Below are positions 57,127 through 64,000 of a stretch of 64,000 nt of DNA, piece after piece. The notes under the pieces are model-generated. The model saw only the letters and a program-made list of their open reading frames with translations, did not search any database and was not told the origin of the DNA. The stretch is from assembly GCA_949752735.1 (NCBI GenBank), contig OX457040.1, positions 8,459,612-8,523,611 of the forward strand. The letters are read 5' to 3'. The number at the start of each line of letters is the position of its first letter. Positions within the stretch are counted from its first letter, which is position 1. The position numbers and the translations under genes are program-made. This stretch comes from Lumbricus terrestris. Taxonomy: Eukaryota; Annelida; Clitellata; Crassiclitellata; Lumbricidae.

Positions 57127-57729
57127 AGAAATAGAGAGGCTTTACCTACGAAATTCGATTCACGTGCCATTGAAAGCGATGACAATTCAACACACCAAAA
57201 AATTCAATTTTTAAATAAATTTTAAAAATCAGTCGCAAAACCTGGTCATTCGCCTATTTGTCACACTCGTCTTCTTCGACAGTGTGTCTCGCACGGAGAC
57301 GTGATAAGAAGGTTATATAAATTATTTTAAATTATTCTAGAAATTTAAATTTATTATATGAATTGCTGTCTGGCAAATGTTGACACTATTAGGCCTGTAC
57401 ATACATGTATGTATATAAGCAATCAACATTTAACTGATTTTTTAAAGCTTTGTTTCTTTCGGACATGAAAACTAAGTAGGCTAGTATAAGGTCTCATCAG
57501 CACATTTAAGGTAAGTAAGTAAGTATATTCTTTAATATGCTTCCTTTTATTTATTGCATGTAGGCTAATGCGAACCTTCGAAATACCTCAGCTTCACACA
57601 GCAGCCAAGTAGGCCTGACTATGACAATAACCATCAATTAATTGAGCCAAACAATTATACGAAATATCATTGCGTCAAAAAGTCAGAGAATTTAGCTTAG
57701 GCTAACGACCTGCGCCATATCGATCTATA
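57127..57729. other. Intron 2 of gene C, unassigned
   Basis: AT-rich, with GTAAGTAAGTAAGTA near 57510. No gene. Confidence 0.4.
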
Positions 57730-60225
57730 GAATTATTAATCGTCGGTGACTTCAATATACATCTTGAAGACCCTTCTCTGCATACCTCAAGTCGCTTCAA
57801 TGATCTTCTAACACAATTTGGACTTCGTCAGCATGTTTCGGGATCTACGCATTTTCATGGTGGAACTCTCGACCTCGTCATCACTCCTGAAGACGTTGCA
57901 ATACAAGATTTAATCATCTCCCCTCCGACGCTCTCTGATCACTCTCCTATCGAGTTCTCTATCCCTCCTCTTCATCCTCAACCCATCCATGCTCTCCGAT
58001 ATTTTCGTGGATGGAAGTCTCTTGACCGCAGTGCCTTCAGTGAGGCTCTTCGTAACTCGCCTCTCTTCTCTTCTACCTCGCAACTTGATGCTCAGTCAAC
58101 TTCTCAACTCTACGATCTTTACTCCTCTACGATTAGCAATATTCTTGACAAGTTGCTTCCACTCCATGGTACCAAGTTCCGCGTTCGACCACTTGCTGTT
58201 TGGTTCGATCGTGATTGTCATCAACTGCGTCGTCGTACCCGCTGTTTTGAACGGCGTTTTCGACGCTCTAAAGATCCAGCCGATCGCCTTGTCTGGATCA
58301 ATCAACTGCACTCCCTCTACCGTCTCTATCGTCAGAAAGAGTCGACATATTGGGAGGATTTGGTTATCAGGAACTCTAAGAATCCTAAACGTCTCTGGTC
58401 CGCTATCTCCGGTTTACTGGGTCGTTCATCACGAACAAATCCGAATCCTTCGTTCACAGCGGACGATTTTCTATTGATGCTCACAAAGAAACTGGATGAT
58501 CTTCGTGACTCTACCGCCAATTCAACACCGCCTTCCTACACTTCTACCGAGTCGACTTTCAACGATTTTCGGCCGATCCTTGAATCAGAACTGCGTCATC
58601 TTCTTTGTACTTCTAATTTAAAATCATGTGAATTAGACCCTCTACCCCCCTTTGTTATTGTAGATATACTAGATGACATTGTACCCTTCCTGTTGTACTT
58701 ATTTAATAGGTCTCTTTCAGAAGGTCACCTCCCAGCATCTGAAAAACGTGCTCTTGTATTTCCCTCTCTCAAGAAGCCCAACCTGGATCCTAGCTTGTGC
58801 CAAAATTATCGCCCTATTGCAAATCTTTCCTTTCTCTCTAAGACTTTAGAGCGACTTGTTTCTTTGCAACTTCTCCCTTATCTTGAGCAATCGGGCCTTC
58901 TACCTCCCAGACAATCTGGCTTTAGAGCTCACCACTCGACTGAAACTGCTCTTCTTTCTCTTCTTTCTGACATCTATTCTGCTATGGATAAATCGCAGGT
59001 TACTCTTCTGGCTCTCGTTGATGCATCTTCAGCATTTGATATGGTAGACCATGATATTCTACTACATCGTCTTGAAACTTCTTTTGGTCTTAGTGGCCCT
59101 CCTCTTCTTTGGTTTCGTTCATATCTTACTGACCGTACCCAAATGGTTATACTAGATGATTCTCGCACCTCATGGGTTCCTGTTAAATTTGGAGTTCCTC
59201 AAGGATCCGTACTAGGTCCACTTCTTTATATCTTGTTTACAGCTGATATCCCTCTTCTCTTTGCTAAACACTCAGCCTCTGGTCACCTTTATGCTGATGA
59301 TGTCCAAACTTTTGTTCATGGCTCCTCTTCCCAACAACTTGCTCTCTGTCAGTCTATTGCATCTCTTTCTGCTGGTCTCAATTGTTGGATGTCCTCAAAT
59401 CGTCTTTCACTCAACTCTTCCAAGACTCAGTTGATCTGGTTGGGCACCCGTCAACAGCTTAACAAGCTTGATTACGTTTTACTTGCCAAGCACTTTCCTC
59501 AATTTACTTTTGTGACAAATGTCCGTGACCTGGGTGTTACTATTGACAATACTCTTTCCTTCTCTACACATATTTCTAATATTTCTCGGTCCAGTTTCTA
59601 TCATCTGCGACGTTTACGTGCCATTAGGCGATCTGTCTCTTCATCGATTTTTTCTTCTATGGTCCATGCCTTCATCTGTTCCCGCATTGACTATTGTAAC
59701 TCGTTACTCATTGGCCTACCTAAACTCCGCCTGGCTCCTCTTCAATCGGTACTTAATGCATCTGCACGTTTGATTGCCCGCCTTCCTCGTTTCTCTCACA
59801 TTTCGACTTTCATGACTGAGCACCTTCACTGGCTTCCTTTGACTGCCCGGATTCAATATAAAATTCTTTTTCTTACCTATAAGATGTTTTTGGGTCAAGC
59901 GCCTCGCTACCTTTGTGATCTTATTAGGAAGCCTTTCTCTGCTACCGTTGGACGTCCTCTCCGCTCTTTAGACCGTCACGATCTTCTTGTACCACGATCT
60001 CGGACTGCCACAGCCCAACATCGCGCCTTTGCCTCCGTCTGCCCTTTACTGTGGAATGGCGTTCCTCCTATTATTCATTCCCAGATTTTATCTGGAGGCT
60101 TTACTTTTTCTGCCCGTTGTCTTAAGACTTTTCTTTTTCCAGGAGTTCTTCGCACTGGGAGCGCCTCTGATTAGGTTGTACTGTGAGAGGCGCTTTATAA
60201 ATCCCAAAATAGAATAGAATAGAAT
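57730..60225 (+). mobile_element. LINE (CR1/Jockey-like), 5'-truncated, in gene C intron 2
   Basis: Starts within the endonuclease domain and runs to a very short 3' region ending AGAGGCGCTTTATAAATCCC and an (ATAGA)n tail (60207-60232). It has the same orientation as gene C. No TSD is recognised. The 3' end shares GGGAGCGCCTCTGA with the LINE fragments at 5434, 33985, 37675, 41640 and 63720 and with SINE family 1. Confidence 0.9.
57739..60174 (+). CDS. LINE ORF2-like endonuclease fragment and reverse transcriptase
   Basis: The frame is open for about 810 codons with no internal stop or frameshift. It lacks an ATG near its start because the element is 5'-truncated. Order: end of the apurinic-type endonuclease (VGDFNIHLEDPS; LSDHSPIEF), a linker, reverse transcriptase blocks (QNYRPIANLSFLSKTLERLV; QSGFRAHHSTETALL; DASSAFDMVDHDILL; GVPQGSVLGPLLYI; catalytic YADD in HLYADDVQTF; LNSSKTQLIWLG), and a C-terminal region (HWLPLTARIQYKILFLTYKM; RTATAQHRAFASVCPLLWNG) ending TGSASD. 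The block order and YADD fit CR1/Jockey-group non-LTR elements. The missing 5' part means this copy cannot be autonomous, but the clean frame implies a young insertion. Confidence 0.92.
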   Translation: MVGDFNIHLEDPSLHTSSRFNDLLTQFGLRQHVSGSTHFHGGTLDLVITPEDVAIQDLIISPPTLSDHSPIEFSIPPLHPQPIHALRYFRGWKSLDRSAFSEALRNSPLFSSTSQLDAQSTSQLYDLYSSTISNILDKLLPLHGTKFRVRPLAVWFDRDCHQLRRRTRCFERRFRRSKDPADRLVWINQLHSLYRLYRQKESTYWEDLVIRNSKNPKRLWSAISGLLGRSSRTNPNPSFTADDFLLMLTKKLDDLRDSTANSTPPSYTSTESTFNDFRPILESELRHLLCTSNLKSCELDPLPPFVIVDILDDIVPFLLYLFNRSLSEGHLPASEKRALVFPSLKKPNLDPSLCQNYRPIANLSFLSKTLERLVSLQLLPYLEQSGLLPPRQSGFRAHHSTETALLSLLSDIYSAMDKSQVTLLALVDASSAFDMVDHDILLHRLETSFGLSGPPLLWFRSYLTDRTQMVILDDSRTSWVPVKFGVPQGSVLGPLLYILFTADIPLLFAKHSASGHLYADDVQTFVHGSSSQQLALCQSIASLSAGLNCWMSSNRLSLNSSKTQLIWLGTRQQLNKLDYVLLAKHFPQFTFVTNVRDLGVTIDNTLSFSTHISNISRSSFYHLRRLRAIRRSVSSSIFSSMVHAFICSRIDYCNSLLIGLPKLRLAPLQSVLNASARLIARLPRFSHISTFMTEHLHWLPLTARIQYKILFLTYKMFLGQAPRYLCDLIRKPFSATVGRPLRSLDRHDLLVPRSRTATAQHRAFASVCPLLWNGVPPIIHSQILSGGFTFSARCLKTFLFPGVLRTGSASD

Positions 60226-60428
60226 AGAATAGAATCAAATTCACAATGGCTTGTTCCTTGCGGTGCCAGATGAGAATCAAATCCAAACGCAAAAACCGAT
60301 CACTAGACCAACATAACATAATAATGATGAATGGATGCTTTGGATATTACTTTCAATGATCCGTATGTACTAAGGTACGTAGGCCTACATGCAGCGCCTT
60401 GTGCATTTCTGCATACTTACACATTTCA

Positions 60429-60640
60429 AGAGTGCGAGAGGTAGCAGGTTCGAGCCCCCGTTGGGCGGATATGCTTTGTAGGCTGCTATTAGCGCCGTTG
60501 TAATTGCAAAGCTGTCTGTTCAGTTAGTAGTTAAGTTTAATTAAGATTACTGCATATAACGTGTAAATGTAAAGCGCAGTGCGTCTTGCAGGCGCTCAAT
60601 TAAAGAAAAGATTATTATTATTATTTATTATTATTATAGG
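60429..60640 (+). mobile_element. SINE family 3, 5'-truncated copy
   Basis: Starts at AAGAGTGCGAGAGGTAGCAG with a cleaner B-box (GGTTCGAGCCC) than the copy at 53783, then the same body and a short (ATT)n tail near 60611-60636. Confidence 0.85.
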
Positions 60641-60946
60641 TTACTTGTTTTGGTTCATACCTTGATGGCCATTGTCACTGTGTGATAGGGTCTAGAACTA
60701 GAAATGCGAAAGTGGCGACCCTCCCCGAGTAACGACATTCTTCCTTTGTGGGTTTTTGCTTTCAAACCCATGAACTGTTGGCAGTCTGTTGCATCACATA
60801 AACCCGATGCTGTATCTTAGTGATCAATGCAGTTTACGAATTGGCCGATTCGAATCGAAATGAAGTTAGTGATTACAACTAAAATTCTCCCTCTTACCTA
60901 ACGTTTCAACACCTTAAATGTTTGTGTTTTCTGTGTTTTATTTCAG

Positions 60947-61934
60947 GGTTATATCAACCATGGTTTTCTGTAGTCTTCCAACCAACTTAACAAGTGCTTC
61001 ACTCATTGCAGTGTCGTTGGCAAGTGATATACGTGAAAGTCCACAGAACTACCTACTTGTGACAGATCTCAGAGAACGAAGACGGAACTTTGAAAGGTCG
61101 TCTTCAAATGGAAGTAACACATTTTTCTATAATGACAACAGGGTCTCCAATTTCACCATCTGCGTTCCACCGATATTCGGAGACTCTATGAAAACGGTGG
61201 AAGTAATCGAATTCATCGAATTGAATCGATTACTCGGAGCAGACAAGTTCGTGTTTTACTTGGAGTCACCCAAACCGGAGCTGATCTCCTGTCTTCGGTA
61301 CTATTCCAAACTTGGACTTGTAGAACTCAACAGCTGGAAGCACTCATTTAAACAGGAAGACATCAACTGCCATGGCCAGAGTCTGGCTCAGAACGATTGT
61401 CTGTTCCGGGTGATGTATCGAACAAAGTACGTCATCAACCAGGATTTGGACGAATTCATTGTTCCAACACAGACCACCAATTGGACGACAATGCTGGACC
61501 TCATCCACAAGAATAAGCAATTTGGAGATGCAGATAGAATGGCTTCTTACAGTTTCCGAAATCTCTTCTTTCGGATCCAATCAGCTAGAGATTCAACTGT
61601 AAAGGAGCCGTTCAGGGTGAAAGACTACGAGCTGAAGACTCTGACGAAGACAGCTTGCCTGGATAGTTTAGATCCGTGGAAGCGAAGGTCAAAAGTTATG
61701 GGTCGACCGGAGAGACTTATCATTTGGCATTGTCATGAGATCTACGACAGTAGTCTCGTGAGAAACGGAGACGTGAATGCTTTGATCGGCGAAGGTGATG
61801 GTCTACTCTTTCATTATCGAGAATTAGGTTCAGCGCATGTTGCAAAGGCGACCAATCGTCGAATGTGGAGATACCAGAGACAGCTCTTCGCCAACGTTGC
61901 ATCCCGAGCAACGTCCTATGGCTGCAGAACATAA
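60947..61934 (+). CDS. GT92 gene C, exon 3 (catalytic domain)
   Basis: A 988-nt terminal exon after TTTCAG, phase 2 (AG|G, Arg). Encodes SNFTICVPPIFGDSMKTVEV, FVFYLESPKPELISCLRYYS, DxD as VINQDLDEFIVP, RLIIWHCHEIYDSSLV, LFHYREL and SYGCRT then TAA. The segment WKHSFKQEDINCHGQSLAQ differs from the VLPF..ED..YHGQ.LAQ of the others. The frame also extends upstream of the acceptor to an ATG at 60918 (MFVFSVFYFRVIS), a shorter analogue of the extension in copies 1 and 3. Splicing to exons 1-2 is the simpler model. Confidence 0.92.
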
Positions 61935-62345
61935 CGTTCGGACTTGTCACTATTTTCTTTCATTCGCGCACCGTCAATCTTCTAATTCTCTAATCGACAG
62001 CAATTGCATTTTCGCTGTATGTCTAAGAAATATTAAAGTCTGCGTTTCTGCTTCCTCATGTCTGGGTGCTTGTCATCATTGCAAACTAGTTATTCCATTG
62101 CAGATAATGTTGTGTACAAGTCCGAGAGGGTGCCGTGACAGCTGACTAATTGGGACCGATTCGTGAAGTAACTAATAAACGATTCAAGCTGGGTGCCTCG
62201 GATCCCATACATAGGCCTATATATAGCCTATTATTTTATGATTTGTATCATTTTATTTTATTTGTATGATATGACTTACGGTACCGGTATCAAAAGCCTT
62301 AGAAATGTAAAGGAATAATCCGATGGAGTAGTCATTAGCTTAGAT
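61935..62345. other. 3' flank of gene C
   Basis: Conserved GT92 3' flank, with no trinucleotide tract. No gene. Confidence 0.5.
62032..62037 (+). promoter_or_regulatory. Candidate polyadenylation signal ATTAAA, gene C
   Basis: ATTAAA about 100 nt after the stop, followed by GTCTGCGTTTCTGCTTC, a GT/T-rich downstream region. The same block is conserved after copy 2. Function inferred. Confidence 0.5.
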
Positions 62346-62884
62346 TAGGGTGACCATACGTCCCGGTTTTCCGGGACATGTCCCGGTTTTTTGTGGTGCG
62401 TCCCGGTGTCCCGAAGACTTAGGCAAAACGTCAAAATTGTCCCGGTTTTTTATGAGAAGGAAAGAAATTGCCAATTTGGATCTCGGAGACGTAAATTCTT
62501 TGTGATGACAGAATAAATTATAGCCTGTAACCCAAAGAGAGGTTCTTGTGAAAGTGAAGTTGTCAATTTATATGGAATAGGCTCTTAGAGGTTGTACTAT
62601 TACAGTATAGACAATGTAACTTACGAAAATGCTGCTTCAACTTCTGCGACCCGCTGATGTATGCAGTTATAAATTACTGCTGTCTAAATCTAATAATATT
62701 AATGGTCCATAGCTCTAGTTTTCTCCAGCCGGGTTACTTTAACAGTCTACCGTATAATTTAAAGGCGTTCAAAATACGAAAAATCGTAAAGTTGGGAAAG
62801 AAATCCTGATCCGAAGCTAATTTTGAAAATCGAATGCAATATTTTGCATCACATGCAATATCGACACATTGGACCATTCCATGT

Positions 62885-63062
62885 GGCGCGGTGGTGTAAT
62901 GGTATGTCAGTGCTTTGGAACCGGAAGGCTGCGGGTTCGAATCTACTTCAGCCCGCTGTGTAGGGACCCTGAACAAGTCCTTCATTCACAATTGCTCATA
63001 CGCTTCGGCGTGAAACCGATTCAGTTTTCGCGCTGTTAGTCGGGAGCGCCTCTGAGTGGAAA
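62885..63062 (+). mobile_element. tRNA-derived SINE (family 1), nested in a hAT element
   Basis: A-box region GGCGCGGTGGTGTAATGG, B-box GGGTTCGAATC, body GTAGGGACCCTGAACAAGTCC, and 3' end GGGAGCGCCTCTGAGTGG. Same family as 29602-29826. It is followed after a short gap by the CATA tract. Confidence 0.82.
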
Positions 63063-63097
63063 TCTTGATGGGCACCATTACAAATTATCATGTATGC

Positions 63098-63402
63098 ATT
63101 CATACATACATACATACATACATACATACATACATACATACATACATACATACATACATACATACATACATACATACATACATACATACATACATACATA
63201 CATACATACATACATACACACAGACGCATACACACACATACATACATACATACATACATACATACATACATACATACATACATACATACATACATACATA
63301 CATACATACATACATACATACATACATACATACATACATACATACATACATACATACATACATACATACATACATACATGTACATACATACGTACATACA
63401 CA
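63098..63402. repeat. (CATA)n tetranucleotide tract
   Basis: About 300 bp of CATA units with one CACACAGACGCATACACACA interruption near 63216-63237. Frames give Tyr-Ile-His-Thr or Met-Tyr-Val-Cys repeats and are not genes. Confidence 0.97.
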
Positions 63403-63719
63403 AATCTTGCACCAGTTCTTGTGGCCTACGTCAGCCCATTGACAGATATTATGTCGAAAGTACAATTATCTTCTGTTGTGCCTTATTGAACATTCTCTTT
63501 ATTCATTTTCTCCCTCTTGCTTGAGCCATTTGGATTTCGCCATTCGAATTTTCATCCCTTTTAAGTAAACCAAATTGAGCTAGGTCCTCATATATTATAG
63601 GCCTATTAATAGTCATGTGGTTAAGATATATTGCATTTGATATTTTCCCCCAAAAGTGTCCCGGTTTTTGATGGCGACAAAATGGTCACCTAGTTTAGAT
63701 AGCATTTGAAATTTTGTCC

Positions 63720-64000
63720 TGCATTGTATTGTATTGTATTTAAACATTTATAAAGCGCCTCTAGTAGGGTGAACCGTTCAGAGGCGCTCCCAGTGCGCAA
63801 GGCCCCGCGAGAAGAAGCAGGTTTTGAGAAGAGACAGAGCAGAGGAGAGGCTGACAGACAGAAGTGTAGAACGAACAGAAGGATACAGAGAATTCCAGAG
63901 AGAAGGACCAATTGAGACAAAAGATCGAGATTGAGCCATAGCAGTTCTAGACCGAGGAACGAATAGGTCAAGTCTGTTGGATGAACGAAGTGGACGGTGG
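63720..64000 (-). mobile_element. LINE 3' fragment, cut by window edge
   Basis: The minus strand encodes a LINE C-terminus with frame damage, ending TGSASERFTLLEALYKCLNT. It is followed by an (AATAC)n-type tail (GTATTGTATTGTATT on the + strand near 63726). It continues beyond the right edge. Confidence 0.8.

Larger units (their letters stand above)
62346..63692. mobile_element. hAT-type element, TAGGGTGACCAT family
   Basis: The 1347-bp element has ends TAGGGTGACCATACGTCCCGG and AATGGTCACCTA, with subterminal GTCCCGGTTTT repeated in both ends. The flanking 8-mers GCTTAGAT (62338-62345) and GTTTAGAT (63693-63700) form a TSD with one mismatch. No transposase. It contains a SINE and a (CATA)n tract. 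Confidence 0.8.

Noticed and set aside
56355..57214. A 257-aa Ser-rich frame and 185-aa Arg-rich and Glu-rich frames
   Set aside because: They lie in a polypyrimidine tract inside gene C intron 2; length comes from the lack of stop codons in CTC/CTT DNA.
63098..63402. A CRISPR-like or direct-repeat array
   Set aside because: A simple tetranucleotide repeat without spacers, in a eukaryotic genome.
62996..63524. Tyr-Ile-His-Thr and Met-Tyr-Val-Cys frames over 100 aa
   Set aside because: Translations of (CATA)n, not genes.

Overview
This is eukaryotic, almost certainly metazoan, nuclear DNA. It has spliced genes with GT-AG introns, 5'-truncated LINEs, tRNA-derived SINEs, many hAT-type DNA transposons with 8-bp target-site duplications (TSDs), and long microsatellites. 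No operons, CRISPR arrays or canonical tRNA/rRNA genes are visible. The repeat flavour and an expanded glycosyltransferase family fit a marine invertebrate, possibly a deuterostome such as an echinoderm, but the sequence alone does not fix the taxon.

The only host gene family I recognise is a tandem array of family-92 glycosyltransferases (GT92, Pfam Glyco_transf_92, formerly DUF23), all on the + strand. The complete architecture has three exons: exon 1 (cytosolic tail plus signal-anchor helix), exon 2 (start of the GT92 domain) and a 988-nt exon 3 (catalytic part with DxD motif and stop). Three complete genes are present: gene A (31809-36564), gene B (44882-48563) and gene C (54558-61934). 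Exon phases match in all three (0, then 2), predicting type II Golgi proteins of 524, 518 and 518 aa. Upstream lie four exon-3-like copies with no exon 1 or 2 in the window: copy 1 (6414-7496, intact), copy 2 (11044-14160, split by a hAT element), copy 3 (20631-21713, intact) and copy 4 (26596-27571, a pseudogene).

Layout. 1-4.5 kb: CTCA-rich higher-order repeat, degenerate minisatellites, a (CTTCC)n tract and a (TA)n tract. 4.57-14.65 kb and 14.68-28.09 kb: two direct tandem copies of a block, each carrying two GT92 exon-3 copies, so copy 1 pairs with copy 3 and copy 2 with copy 4. Later insertions distinguish the blocks, including a triple-nested hAT at 16.2-20.0 kb. 28-31.8 kb: SINEs, a LINE remnant and a miniature hAT element. 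31.8-36.6 kb: gene A. 37.2-42.5 kb: a large inverted repeat whose arms each carry a LINE 3' end. 42.5-48.6 kb: gene B with its upstream region. 49-53 kb: intergenic transposons including a foldback element. 53-62 kb: gene C, whose second intron holds a 750-bp polypyrimidine tract and a LINE with an open reverse-transcriptase frame. 62.3-64 kb: a hAT element with nested SINE and (CATA)n, then a LINE 3' end cut by the window edge.

The GT92 enzymes would act in the Golgi lumen on glycan acceptors; donor and acceptor cannot be read from the sequence. The most unusual observations are the orphan terminal catalytic exons, two short antisense copies of exon 2 inside intron 1 of gene A, the 9-bp-TSD foldback element, and the LINE-tailed palindrome.
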